Shown here in pieces: positions 44,856 through 57,747 of a stretch of 64,000 nt of DNA (within the stretch, counting starts at the first letter, position 1; the number at the start of each line of letters is the position of its first letter). Source of the stretch: Rutidosis leptorrhynchoides (Eukaryota; Streptophyta; Magnoliopsida; Asterales; Asteraceae); assembly GCF_046630445.1 (NCBI RefSeq), contig NC_092343.1, positions 139,121,501 through 139,185,500 on the forward strand, in the 5' to 3' direction. A program made the position numbers and the translations under genes. Under the pieces are notes generated by a model that made no database searches, had not been told where the DNA came from, and was given only the letters and a program-made list of their open reading frames with translations.

Positions 44856-46999
44856 ATGGAATTCCAAATTTCATTTTGGCTCCCAGTTATTGTTGTAACT
44901 ATATTCTTTCTAATCAAGCTACTAAATATAATTAAAAAACCATATTCAAAAAATCCAAAGTTCCCACCACCCGGTCCATGGAAGATACCTGTTATTGGGA
45001 ACATATTTTCCGTAGTGAGTCGACAACCACCACATCATGTCCTCAGAAAGTTGGCTCGAAAATGCGGTCCGTTAATGCATCTTCAACTTGGTGAAGTTTC
45101 TGCATTAGTTGTTTCTTCACCTCAAGTTGCCAAAGAATTTTTGATAAAAAAAGATGTTGCATTTGCAAACAGGCCTGAAATTCAAGCTGGTAAGAGGATT
45201 CTATATAACAGCACCGACATCGCACTTGCTCCATATGGTAGCTATTGGAGACAGCTCCGAAAACTCTGCACCTTAGAACTTCTTAGCGCCAAGAAAGTCC
45301 AGTCATTTTCGTATATTCGGGAAGAAGAAGTCAAGTTTATGATAGAATCAATTGGGTCGTTCTCAAGATCACCTATTAATCTATCAGAAAAGGTTTCTAC
45401 GTTGACGAATTCAATAACTTCCAGAGCTGCTTTCGGAAAGATACCCAAAGATCAAGACTTATTGGTTAATGTGCTACAAACGACGGCCGACGTTGCCAAT
45501 GGATTTGATATCGATGATTTGTTTCCTTCTTATAAGTTTCTACATTTTGTTACAGGGATGAGCTCGAAGAGGGCAAAAATCCACCAAAATCTTGACAAAG
45601 TCCTTAATAACGTCATTGCCGAACATGAAAAGGACAAGGAAATGAAAGGGGTTAAAGTCAGCAGAGATAAAGAAGGTTTGCTTGATATTTTGTTAAGACT
45701 TAAAGATAGTGGTGATCTAGAGTTACCTATCTCATTTGACAACATTAAAGCGTTCTTTTTTGTAAGTATATATATTTATATATATATCCAAGACTTTTGA
45801 AACTATTTAATATAAAGAATTCAGTTTGTTATGCTTGTTTGAAACTAACATAGTATTGTTGGGGTGACCTTCACCCCTTTCCCACATCGGTTAGAGAGGC
45901 AAAAACAAAGGTCCTTATATGTGACTTGATACCTCTTCCTCACAGGACGCGTTTTAAACCCGTGAGGGCAGTTGAGTCGCTGGTGGCTCGCTGTTCCTAA
46001 AGCGGACAATATTCTGTGGTGGTCCTGGCTTCTGTCTCCGTTGCCATCAACTGGTATCAGAGCCGGGGTTACCACACCGATGTGGGGGGGATTGTTGGGG
46101 TGACCTTCACCCCTTTCCCACATCGGTTGGAGAGGCAAAAACAAAGGTCCTTATATGTGGCTTGATACCTCTTCCTCACAGGACGCGTTTTAAACCTGTG
46201 AGGGCAGTTGAGTCGCTGGTGGCTCGCTGTTCCCAAAGCGGATAATATTCTGTAGTGGTCCTGGCTTCTGTCTCCGTTGCCATCAACAAGTATATGGGAC
46301 ATCTTAAATTTCATAGTTCGACAATAACATTAGACTAATTAAATTAATGTTTTTTTGCTTGTTCAGGATGTTTTTGTTGCCGGAACTGATACTTCTACGG
46401 TTACAGTGGAATGGGCCATGTCTGAAATGATAAGGAACCCTGAAATGTTAGAAAAAGCGCAAGCAGAAGTGCGGGAAGCGTTCAAAGGAAAGCCAACGGT
46501 ACAAGAATCTGAACTTGAAGGACTGAAGTATCTAAAGATGGTAATTAAGGAAACTATGAGATTGCATCCCCCTGCACCCTTATTGCTTCCTAGAGAATGT
46601 AGGGAAAGTTGTGAGATCAACGGATATGTTATACCCGTAAAAACCAAAGTCATTATTAATGCATGGGCTCTTGGTAGGGATCCTGAATACTGGCACGATG
46701 CAGAACGTTTTCTACCTGAGAGGTTTGAGAACAGTAGTATTGATTACTCAGGAAACAACTTGGAATTTGTTCCATTTGGGGCAGGAAGAAGGATGTGTCC
46801 TGGAATGTCGTTTGGTTTAGCGAACGTTGAGATTATTCTATCTAACTTACTCTATCATTTCGATTGGACACTCCCTGGTGGAATGAAGCCTCAAGACCTG
46901 GACATGAGTGAGGCCTTAGGAGCTTCATGTAGGAGAAAAAATCAACTGTATCTAATTGCCACTCCTTATACTCACTCCACTTTGAAGAATCAAGTGTGA
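44856..46999 (+). CDS. Cytochrome P450, CYP71 family type
   Basis: Two exons, 44856-45761 and 46367-46999, with a phase-0 GT/AG intron at the usual CYP71 place just before the I-helix; 512 residues, full length. An N-terminal hydrophobic anchor (about 5-27) is followed by the proline-rich hinge (PPGPWKIPVIGN), C-helix (YWRQLRKLCTLELLS), I-helix oxygen-binding motif AGTDTS, K-helix ETMR, PERF, and the heme loop PFGAGRRMCPG with its cysteine ligand. These are the features of a microsomal A-type monooxygenase that works with cytochrome P450 reductase. Relatives in the CYP71D/CYP71BL/CYP71AV groups oxidise terpenoids, including sesquiterpene lactone precursors in Asteraceae; the substrate here cannot be read from sequence. 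No stop or frameshift was found. AATAAA at 47029-47034 may be the polyadenylation signal. The intron carries a TRIM element. Confidence 0.94.
45857..46288 (+). mobile_element. TRIM retrotransposon in the P450 intron
   Basis: Two near-identical direct repeats of 196 bp (45857-46052 and 46093-46288), both starting TGTTGGGGTGACC, are separated by only about 40 bp. The gap holds a tRNA-Met primer binding site, TGGTATCAGAGCC (46052-46064, overlapping the LTR end by one base), and a purine tract, TGTGGGGGGGAT (46081-46092). AGTAT flanks both sides (45852-45856 and 46289-46293). This is the complete anatomy of a terminal-repeat retrotransposon in miniature, with no coding capacity. It inserted in the sense orientation and leaves both splice sites intact. 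Confidence 0.93.
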
Positions 47000-47034
47000 A
47001 GAATGCAGAATCAAGTTGTATTTTCGAGAATAAA

Positions 47035-47886
47035 AGTATACCAGCGTACGTCTAGTTAATAATTGTACTACAAGTATGAGATACGATCTATAATGTGGTC
47101 ATTTAAGTCGACGTATAAACTATCTATAATGTGGTCATGATTTAATTCTACATACGTACTTTTATGTAGTCATTTTCAAAGATGGCCAATTTAAAGTTAA
47201 ACAAGATCCGAATCAGCTCGCGCGATGCGGCAGGGCCTTTCGGGTTGCATACTTATGCGTAGCGTTATGTAATTATAGAATAAAAACGTGTTGTTTCAGA
47301 TGTGTTATGTATGAAAAATAGACCGAAATATTTTGCAATTTTTAAAAAGCGTCCGTTTATGTATAGCTAGTTGCAATGTGTTCGTATAATTATTTTGAGT
47401 TGAACGATGATGACGAAAAAATTTAACTCACTTTGAGAAGGAATATACGGCCAGTTAAAAATTTGGATGATGTTTCTTTATGAATTTTAAGTAAATATAT
47501 AATTTTACGGTTTATACTCCTGAGAAATTTACAGGTTAAACTTTGGGATGAGGGGCCGAATTGAAAATTTGTTGTTGTTGTTGTTGTTGTTGTTGTCGTT
47601 TTGATGGTGTGGGGGTGGTCCAAACGATCAAAACCCATAGCTCTTTTAGTATATAGGGTATAATAAAGTATATTTATTTTGAGGATGGTTCAAGATCTGG
47701 ACTACCTAAGTTTTATCTCAAAGTGTCTTACTGTAATTTTTTAATTTTATATTACTACGTTACAGCTTATGGTGCTAGACCTGCTATGAAGTTTATATCA
47801 ACTTTAAATGGACAATATGTTTCTAATATCCTATTAGTGGTACGAAGTGTAAACGAGTCAAGTCAAGCTTATCAACTTCAATGTGG

Positions 47887-47888
<2 letters not shown>
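47035..47888. other. Region downstream of the P450 gene
   Basis: No gene seen. A (GTT)n run of about 26 bp lies near 47570-47596, responsible for a false poly-Thr frame on the other strand. Confidence 0.5.

Positions 47889-47958
<70 letters not shown>
47889..47958. repeat. (TA)n microsatellite
   Basis: About 70 bp of pure TA, directly abutting the left end of the large inverted repeat. Confidence 0.95.
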
Positions 47959-47962
<4 letters not shown>

Positions 47963-47963
<1 letters not shown>

Positions 47964-49386
47964 TAGAATTTTGAGACCGTGCGTTGCATGAGTGTGTAAA
48001 AAATCGTGCAAAAAATGTAATTTGCAGTTCATATTGGTATTTAATAGCAATACTAAAAAAATAGGAAAAATATAAAAATTATTTAAGAACCCGTGGTATT
48101 GATAAATTTTAAAATTTCTTTTAAGTTTAAGAGCCCATGGTGTTGACAAATTTTAAAAATTCATTTTGAGTTTAAGAGCCGTGGTGTTGACGAATTTTAA
48201 AAGTTGTTTTGGGTGGTATTGGTAACTTAATGTCTATAATTTTTTTCACACCATTAATATCTTTTTAATATATAAATTATATATAGTACGTAATATTTAG
48301 AGTAAATTGAAAAATTTGTCATGGAACATAACATTAGTAAACTATAAGTTATAATATTTTAGAATCATTACATATAATTATTATTTGAATAAAAGTGTAA
48401 CCCGCGAGTTTAATGTTAGAAAAGTTGTTAGTCATTTCAGCAAAATAATGGTACTCGAAGGAGTCGTCATGTATAATTAATATTATAATAGTTATATTTA
48501 CATGTTCATAAATATTTGAAGGACATAAACTATAAATTCAAATCACTTTCATATTTATTGCTAAAAAGAAACGCACCGTTGATAGTCCATCGAAGCTCCA
48601 TTTTGAATACAATTTATTGCGTTTTTTTCGTAAAATTATTTCGAGTTGAACGGTAAATGGTGAACTAAACGCAATAAATTGAATTCGACACGGAGCTTCG
48701 ATGTACTACCGACAGAGCATTTCTTTTTAGCAATAAATATGAAAATGTTTTGAATTTACAGTCTAAGTCCTTAAAAATATTTATGAACACGCAAATATAA
48801 CTATTATAATATTAATTATACACGATGACTCCAGTGAGTACCATTATTTTGCTGAAATAAATAACAACTTTTCTAAAATTAAACTCGCAGGTTATACTTT
48901 ATTAAAATAGTATTTCTATGTAATAATTCTAAAATAACATAACTTAGACTTTAAACTAACGTTACGTTCCATGATAAATTTTCAATGTACTCAAATTTTC
49001 TCTAAATATGACGTAGTATATAATTAATATATAATAAAAAGTTATTAATAATGAGAAAACAAATTGTAGAAGTTAAGTTACTAACATCATCCAAAACCAC
49101 TTTTAAAATTTTTCAACATCACGGGCTTTTAAACTCAAAAGAACTTTTAAAATTTGTCAACACCATGGGCTCTTAAACTCAAAATAATTTTTAAATTTTG
49201 TCAACACCACGAGCTCTTAAACTCAAAAGAATTTTTAAAATTTTCAAAACCACGGGCTCTTAAATAATTCTTATATTTTTTCTACTTTTTAGTATCACTA
49301 TTTACATATCAATATGAACTACAAATTATATTTTTATGCACGAGTTTTTACACACACGTGCAATGCCAGGCTCAAAAACCTAGTAT
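47963..49386. mobile_element. Large inverted repeat with outward Helitron-like ends
   Basis: Two arms of roughly 650-700 bp (about 47963-48640 and 48655-49386) are diverged inverted copies. Matched landmarks are GCAATAAATTG, GGAGCTTCGATG, AGCAATAAATATGA and the repeated phrase AACCCGTGGT/ACCACGGGCT. Each outer end, read outward, has a GCAACGCACGG/GCAATGCCAGG hairpin-like segment followed by TCAAAA and CTAGT, similar to plant Helitron 3' termini. There is no protein coding. It could equally be a foldback transposon; the class is open. Confidence 0.6.
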
Positions 49387-49403
49387 ATATATATAAACCT
49401 TAA

Positions 49404-49506
<103 letters not shown>

Positions 49507-49859
49507 CCATTATTATATTATTATTATTATATAGAATAAAATATAAAATGCTTACCAAAATTTTGCATACGAATAGATATAGATACTCAAAATAAATAAA
49601 ATATTTTATTTTGTTATATAATATAAAATAAAATTTTGAGTATATAATAGATACTCAAAATAGATATAGATAATAGTTTTGTTACGAATGACTTTCGTTT
49701 TTTATATATTTTTCTTTAAATTTATAATTTACCCCTCATACTTGGGTACTAATTATAATTTTTTTTAGGGGTATAAAAGATAATTTCATGGGTATAAAAG
49801 GTAATTTCACTATTTAATATAAACTCGCCAAAATTTTTGAACGAATTTATCTTTTTATT

Positions 49860-50375
49860 CACCGTGAGTTAGTTTCCACTGCCATCACCATTCAACTCAA
49901 AATAATTTTACGAACTAAACGCAATAAACTGTATTCGACACGTAGCTTTTATGCACTACAAACGGAGCATTTTTTAGCAATAAATATGGAAGTAATTTGA
50001 ATTTACAGTTTAAGTCATTCAATTATTTATGAACAAACAGATATAACTATTATAATATTAATTATACATGACGACTTACCCGAGTACCATTATTCTGCTG
50101 AAATAACTAACTTTTCTAAAATTAAACTCGTGGGTTACACTTTTACTCAAAAAATAATTGTATATAATAAATCTAAAATAATATAACGTAATCTTTACTA
50201 ACGTTACGTTTCATGATATATTTTCAATGTACTCATATTTTTCAAAAATATTACGTAGTATATAATTTATATATAATTAAAAAGATATTAATAGTGAGAA
50301 AAAATTGTAGACATTAAATTACTAACACCACCCAAAATTATTTTTAAAATTTGTCAACATCACGAGCCCTTTGGG
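49860..50375. repeat. Third, partial copy of the inverted-repeat arm
   Basis: Matches the right arm (about 48650-49150) in the same orientation: GAACTAAACGCAATAAA, AGCAATAAATATGGAAG, GAGTACCATTATTCTGCTGAAATAA (split here only by substitutions). It ends abruptly at CACGAGCCC where the AGCT-rich foldback begins. Confidence 0.75.
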
Positions 50376-50378
50376 TGT

Positions 50379-51113
50379 GTTTGGATGAAACTAGCTTGTA
50401 GCTGGAGCTGTAGCTTGTAGCTGGAGCTAGAAGCTGGAGCTTATTTCTTAAGCTAGAAGCTGGAGCTTATGTTTTATAAGTGTTTAGTGAAGTAGCTGGA
50501 GCTTATGCATGTAAAATGACATAAAAGAACAAAAAAATAAATGATATATAATGAAATATAATGATTCAGGGGCTAATAATGTAATTTTACATCTATAAGC
50601 TCTCAAACTTATTTTCATAGGGTGTGTTTGGCGCGTAGCTTATTAGAGCTTATGGAAGCTTATGGGAGCTTGAGCTTATGATTATAATAAGCTCCAAGTC
50701 ATAAGCTTGTTTTGGTAGACAAAAAAAGTAGAGCTTATGAAAATCATAAGCTCTGAAAAAATAAGCTACTTGTAGTAGCTTATGAAAAAAAGTAGAGCTT
50801 ATGAACTGAAAAATAAGCTCCAGCTAGTTTACCAAACATTTATAAAAAATAATAAGCTCCAGCTACCAGCTTCAAAAATAAGCTCCAGCTCCAGCTCCTG
50901 CTCATAAGCTCCGGCTCCAGCTATAAGCTCCAGCTCCAACTACTTTCGTCCAAACACACCCTAACTACTCCAACTAGCTTATTTTTCCAGAGCTTATTTT
51001 TTTATAAGCTCTGGAATATTTGTTTACCAAACAAGACTAGAAGCTGGAGCTTATAGAAAAAATAAGCTTAAGCTCTCATAAGCTCCTAAAAGTTTGTGTG
51101 CCAAACACACCCT
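50379..51113. mobile_element. AGCT-rich foldback elements, overlapping pairs
   Basis: Four GGGTGTGTTTGG-type ends occur: direct at about 50379 and 50622, inverted at about 50961 and 51113. The sequence between is dominated by AGCTTAT, AGCTCCAGCT and their complements and can fold extensively. By extended similarity, end 1 pairs with end 3 (GGATGAAA / TTTCGTCC) and end 2 with end 4 (GGCGCG / TGTGCC), so the pairs interleave. TTT flanks the outermost ends. The ends resemble those of plant DNA-transposon MITEs; the superfamily is undetermined. Confidence 0.6.
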
Positions 51114-51116
51114 TTG

Positions 51117-52144
51117 TTAGTTTTAAGACATATCCTTGAATAATGAATTGTTACTCATTTTCAATGAGTTATTTTTCTAATGGAAACTACATATCCTTGT
51201 TGCTTTTAAGTTCTCGTGATGTTTGTTAGATTTTGTTCTTATATGTTGTTTTTGTTCCATTATAGGTAATGTTGGGTTCGGTTTGAATTAGCTAAATATT
51301 AGGTTGTCTAGTTGATTTACTTTTTTCGAGCCTTTTCGTTTTGTTGTCTGCGTGTATCAGTTTGAGGGATTTTCATCTTCTGATAAAGGTTCTTTTAATT
51401 TTAATAGTAATCGTTATTTTAGGGGGAAAAAATACAAAATTTACTAGTACTTGTCATATTTAAATTTAATATCTCCGATGCTAGAAAAGGGTATAGTTGA
51501 AACTTTAGTAGATTTTTATTGTTTTATATTAAATATAGGACGATTTTTTGAAACAAATAAAAATAGTAAGACTAGTATTTTGTAGTTATCTTGGGTCTGA
51601 CGGAGTAAGTAGCATTCCTCATCTAATATCAACTTTTGTGCATGCAAATCAAACCATAAATAGTATTCCTCATCTAAAAATCAACTTATGCATACAAATC
51701 AAATCAAACCATACTATTGATCGAGTGACCTTTACTCATTCATTGCCAAAGAAGTCTAATTACTCAACAAGTCTTCAATACTACTCGAGTATCCATCATG
51801 TTTAGATATCATATCTTGGTTACGTCGTTTTTAAGTCTTTCTCCTATTGTTTTCTAGTTCCGGGGCTCAGTAGATTAATTGTGCTCACCCACGGATTATT
51901 GGGGTGGCAAGGGTGGGTGCTTGCCCTCCGAATATTTTCCCTTACATTGAAATTCTCAAGAGGTGTAAACATAAAAAGGATTCTGGTTTAGTGATTTTGG
52001 CAAAAAATATCTACTCTTAGTTCACACAAGTTTTTCCTTTAACCCCTTAAATCCCATCCAAGAGTGTCTTCCATACATCGCGTTGCGGGGGTAGTGGGGG
52101 AGGGAGGGTTTTACCGCTCATGCCTTCGGATTGAGCCGGGTTTC
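51117..52144. other. Intergenic, nothing recognised
   Basis: Short frames only (for example 51548-51805), with biased, repetitive composition (SIPHL twice) and no known domain. Confidence 0.5.
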
Positions 52145-54321
52145 TATAACATCCCGCGTTTTTCCGTTAAATTTATTTTTAACACCGTTTTTTTTTTAAA
52201 TAATACCCTTCGTTATTTAAAATCGTATTTTCCGTTGACTAACGTTCTTAATATTCCTGTTATTTAATTATAACATCACTAGTTTACTCGAGCGTTTTTA
52301 AAATACTCGTTTGGTTAATTCCCGCACCCGCTTTAAACTCGAGTGACCGAAGTTGCCAAGTGGGCAAACTAGTTGACTAGGTCAACTAGTCAACCCACTT
52401 TCCACCACCCATTCATTTGATACTTCCACCTCCTCATCCCTTATCCTCTCAAACTCAAGAACACCATTTTCATCTTCTCCATTAATTCATCATCCAAATC
52501 CGAATCAAGAGGCAAACATCAAAATAAATTACATATTCGTGATCCTCTCTTCATCCTCTACATTTTGGTACCAATTTCATCACATTTAGGTAACATTTCT
52601 AACACTAGATTTCTCTAAATTCGTTTTATATACTTGAAATGGTGTTAATTAGTGTCTATGGCTCAAGTATAACATGAATACATGTTTTGTTTGCTCGATT
52701 TGTTGTTTTGAGTAACTAGTTTGAACATTTAAAATGGGTGTGCTTAATCTTTGATTTTGGGTGATTAAATGTTGTTAAATTATTAAAGTTCATGTTTTAA
52801 TTGTGTTACTAGTATCACTAGCTTCATTTTGATGTATAGGTTGATTAAGAAAACTTCAAACACATGAATATTGATTTTGTGAGTTTTGATTAGGGTTTGA
52901 TAGCTCTTAAAATGGACTTTTGATGATTTGAATGTCATGAAACGTTGTTAGTAAGTGTTTAGTTGTATTGTATGTTTCATTACCTTCAAAACGGCGTATC
53001 GTATGTGTAAATTGGATTCCCGGGTCAAGAAATGCGTTTTATGAACTTGAAACTTCGATTTTGAACATTTAACGATCATTTATTGAGGTTTTCATTGTTG
53101 TTAATTATGGAATTGATTGATGAAATGTGTTTAGTTGTATTCCTATTTAAATTACCTTTCCAACGATATAAGATACGTGTTTTGAATGTTTACGGTTCAT
53201 AAGTTATGATCGTTTGAAGTTGAAATCGTCTAAGTGTTAAACTGCCCAGAAATTGCTGAAACAGATGCAGATGCGGCACATCTGCCTTGGATGCGGCGCT
53301 TCTGAGGCAGACTGCCCAAAAATATCATTTTTCGTTTAATTCTAGCTATGCAATGCACCCCCGATTGATATGAAACTTGGCCAACATGCTTATACATGAC
53401 TTCTAAGCTTAGAAAAATAGTTCAGGGCCTGAACCGAACGTGTTGACTTTGACCAAGTTTGACTTTTAGTCAAACTAAACCAAACGTTTATGCAATCGTT
53501 CTAACATGCTTTTATACTTGATTCTTGCATGAAACTTGACAACGTGATTCACATGCTATACTAATCGAGTCGTAACGAGCCATAGGACTAATTGAACACA
53601 TTTCACCCGACCTTGTGTCGTAACCGGTTAATTGATACAACTTACTTGTTTAGGTCAAGGCTAAGAAACTTTCATGCACACGTTTACTTTGTGAAGTACA
53701 TTTATACTCGTGCACTCGAGGTGAGATCATAGTCCTACCTTTTCAACAACTTTTTATACTTTTAAATTGTGGGCTGAGAAACATATACTTTGTTATATTT
53801 TGTACTACTTACTTTTATACTTTGAACACAAGTACGATGAAACAAACATTCCACAGCGAGTTAGAACAAAAATCCTCAATTCGATTATCATTAGTTACAC
53901 TTGCAGGGTGTAAGCGAGAACTTATATTGTGTGACCATATGGGTTTGACAAACCCTCATTTCGGACGGTTCGCTACCGTCTACGGATGAAATATATTTTT
54001 GAGAAATAGTGTATGTTCTAACACTATTGTGATGGGGTTCTATGGAAGGATACGTTAAGTCTTGATAATTGGATGCTCGCGAACAATACTTTTGGAATGC
54101 AAACGATTTTGATAATCAACATTATGGGAATACTAAATCTTGTGGTTCAAAAACAACGTTTATTACAAACACCTATGATTTCACCAACGTTTTTCGTTGA
54201 CAGTTTTCTATATGTTTCTCAGGTTCATACATGGCTATTTGATACATGCTTCCACGTACACTCATACTTGCTTGGAGTCAAGCATACATGCATACACTCT
54301 GATTTCTTGCTTGGAGTCAAG
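52145..54321 (+). repeat. Family-D LTR, cut by element C
   Basis: Diverged copy of the 11974-14392 LTR, collinear from TATAACATCCCGCG (the first dinucleotide is TA instead of TG) to the point where element C inserted; the last 200 bp or so of the LTR would lie beyond element C, outside the window. It cannot be told whether it is a solo LTR or the end of a full element. Family-D sequence has about the same density of differences across its length. Confidence 0.85.
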
Positions 54322-57300
54322 TGTAGTGACCCGAACTTTTCCATGTTTATATATATATTAAATGAAATTGTTATTTACATGATTAAGTGTTTCCAACATG
54401 TTAAGCAATCAAACTTGTTAAGACTTGATTAATTGAAATAGGTTTCATATAGACAATTGACCACCCAAGTTGACCGGTGATTCACGAACGTTAAAACTTG
54501 TAAAAACTATACGATGACATATATATGGTTATATATATAGTTAACATGATTTTATTATAAGTATGTATCTCATTAGGTATTTTAACAATGAGTTATATAC
54601 ATAAAAATGAGACTATTAATTTAAGAAACTCGAAAACGATATATATAACGATTATCGTTATAACAACGTCTTACTAGGTACATATGAATCATATTAAGAT
54701 ATTGATACACTTGGTTAATTATGTTAAATGATAAGTAAATATATTATTAAGTGTATTAACAATGAAATACATATGTAAAAATAAGACTACTAACTTAATG
54801 ATTTCGAAACGAGACATATATGTAACGATTATCGTTGTAATGGCATTTAACTGTATATATATCATACTAAGATATATTATATATCATAATATCATGATAA
54901 TATAACAATTTAACATCTCATTTTTTATAATAAACAATGGGTTAACAACATTCAACAAGATCGTTAACCTAAAGGTTTCAAAACAACATTTACATGTAAC
55001 GACTAACGATGACTTAACGACTCAGTTAAAATGTATATACATGTAGTGTTTTAATATGTATTCATACACTTTTGAAAGACTTCAAGACACTTATCAAAAT
55101 ACTTCTACTTAACAAAAATGCTTACAATTACATCCTCGTTCAGTTTCATCAACAATTCTACTCGTATGCACCCGTATTCGTACTCGTACAATACACAGCT
55201 TTTAGATGTATGTACTATTGGTATATACACTCCAATGATCAGCTCTTAGCAGCCCATGTGAGTCACCTAACACATGTGGGAACCATCATTTGGCAACTAG
55301 CATGAAATATCTCATAAAATTACAAAAATATGAGTAATCATTCATGACTTATTTACATGAAAACAAAATTACATATCCTTTATATCTAATCCATACACCA
55401 ACGACCAAAAACACCTACAAACACTTTCATTCTTCAATTTTCTTCATCTAATTGATCTCTCTCAAGTTCTATCTTCAAGTTCTAAGTGTTCTTCATAAAT
55501 TCCAAAAGTTCTAGTTTCATAAAATCAAGAATACTTCCAAGATTGCAAGTTTACTTCCAAGTTTTCTAAATCCATTCCAAGTAATCATCCAAGATCAAGA
55601 AACCTTTGTTACTTACAGTAGGTTATCTTTCTAATACAAGGTAATAATCATATTCAAACTTTAATTCAATTTCTATAACTATAACAATCTTATTTCGAGT
55701 GAAAATCTTACTTGAAATTGTTTTCGTGTCATGATTCTGCTTCAAGAACTTTCAAGCCATCCAAGGATCCTTTGAAGCTAGATCTATTTTTCTCATTTCC
55801 AGTAGGTTTATCCAAGGAACTTGAGGTAGTAATGATATTCATAACATCATTCGATTCATACATATAAAGCTATCTTATTCGAAGGTTTAAACTTGTAATC
55901 ACTAGAACATAGTTTAGTTAATTCTAAACTTGTTCGCAAATAAAAGTTAATCCTTCTAACTTGACTTTTAAAATTAACTAAACAAATGTTCTATATCTAT
56001 ATGATATGCTAAATTAATGATTTAAAATCTGGAAACACGAAAAATACCGTAAAACCGGATTTAGGTCGTCGTAGTAACACCGCGGACTGTTTTGGGTTAG
56101 TTAATTAAAAACTATGATAAACTTTGATTTAAAAGTTGTTATTCTTGGAAAATGATTTTTATTATGAACATGAAACTATATCCAAAAATTATGGTTAAAC
56201 TCAAAGTGGAAGTATGTTTTCTAAAATGGTCATCTAGACGTCGTTCTTTCGACTGAAATGACTACCTTTACAAAAATGACTTGTAACTTATTTTTCCGAC
56301 TATAAACCTATACTTTTTCTGTTTAGATTCATAAAATAGAGTTCAATATGAAACCATATTAATTTGATTCACTCAAAACGGATTTAAAATGAAGAAGTTA
56401 TGGGTAAAACAAGATTGGATAATTTTTCTCATTTTAGCTACGTGAAAATTGGTAACAAATCTATTCCAACCATAACTTAACCAACCATAGACACGTATAG
56501 AATGTTTCGACCTATCATGTCGACACATCTATATATATTTCGGAACAACCCTAGACACTCTATATGTGAATGTTGGAGTTAGCTATACAGGGTTGAGGTT
56601 GATTCCAAAATATATATAGTTTGAGTTGTGATCAATACTGAGATACCTATACACTGGGTCGTGGATTGATTCAAGATAATATTTATCGATTTATTTTTGT
56701 ACATCTAACTGTGGACAACTAGTTGTAGGTTACTAACGAGGACAGCTGACTTAATAAACTTAAAACATCAAAATGTATTAAAAGTGTTGTAAATATATTT
56801 TGAACATACTTTGATATATATGTACATATTTGTTATAGGTTCGTGAATCGACCAGTGGCCAAGTCTTACTTCCCGACGAAGTAAAAAATCTGTGAAAGTG
56901 AGTTATAGTCTCACTTTTAAAATCTAATATTTTTGGGATGAGAATACATGCAGGTTTTATAAATGATTTACAAAATAGACACAAGTACGTGAAACTATAT
57001 TCTATGGTTGAATTATCGAAATCGAATATGCCCCTTTTTATTAAGTCTGGTAATCTAAGAATTAGAGAACAGACACCCTAATTGACGCGAATCCTAAAGA
57101 TAGATCTATTGGGCCTAACAAACCCCATCTAAAGTACCGGATGCTTTAGTACTTCAAAATTTATATCATATCCGAAGGGTGTCCCGGAATGATGGGGATA
57201 TTCTTATATATATGCATCTTGTAAATGTCGGTTACCAGGTGTTCACCATATAAATGATTTTTATCTCTATGTATGGGATGTGTATTGAAATATGAAATCT

Positions 57301-57733
57301 TGTGGTCTATTGTTACGATTTGATATATATAGGTTAAACCTATAACTCACCAACATTTTTGTTGACGTTTAAAGCATGTTTATTCTCAGGTGAATACTAA
57401 GAGCTTCCGCTGTTGCATACTAAAATAAGGACAAGATTTGGAGTCCATGTTTGTATGATATTGTGTAAAAACTGCATTCAAGAAACTGATTTCGATGTAA
57501 CATATTTGTATTGTAAACCATTATGTAATGGTCGTGTGTAAACAGGATATTTTAGATTATCAATATTTGATAATCTACGTAAAGCTTTTTAAACCTTTAT
57601 TTATGAAATAAAGGTTATGGTTTGTTTTAAAAATGAATGCAGTCTTTGAAAAATGTCTCATATAGAGGTCAAAACCTCGCAACGAAATCAATTAATATGG
57701 AACGTTTTTAATCAATAAGAACGGGACATTTCA
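54322..57733 (+). repeat. 5' LTR of element C
   Basis: 3,412 bp, same termini as B. It is longer than the B LTR mainly through an additional U3 sub-repeat (about 54560-54720). Confidence 0.93.
54566..55022 (+). repeat. Triplicated U3 sub-repeats of the C LTR
   Basis: Three diverged units where A and B have two. AACGATTATCGTT occurs twice (54647-54659 and 54824-54836), and the third unit has the GTAACGACTAACGATG variant. Confidence 0.65.
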
Positions 57734-57735
57734 GT

Positions 57736-57747
57736 TGGTATCCGAGC
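57736..57747 (+). promoter_or_regulatory. Primer binding site of element C
   Basis: TGGTATCCGAGC, identical to B. Confidence 0.75.

Noticed and set aside
51548..51805. 85-codon frame with repeated SIPHL phrases
   Set aside because: Arises from a local duplication; no homology or gene signals.
52064..52267. 67-codon frame crossing into the family-D LTR
   Set aside because: It spans the insertion boundary of an LTR, so it cannot be an old conserved gene.
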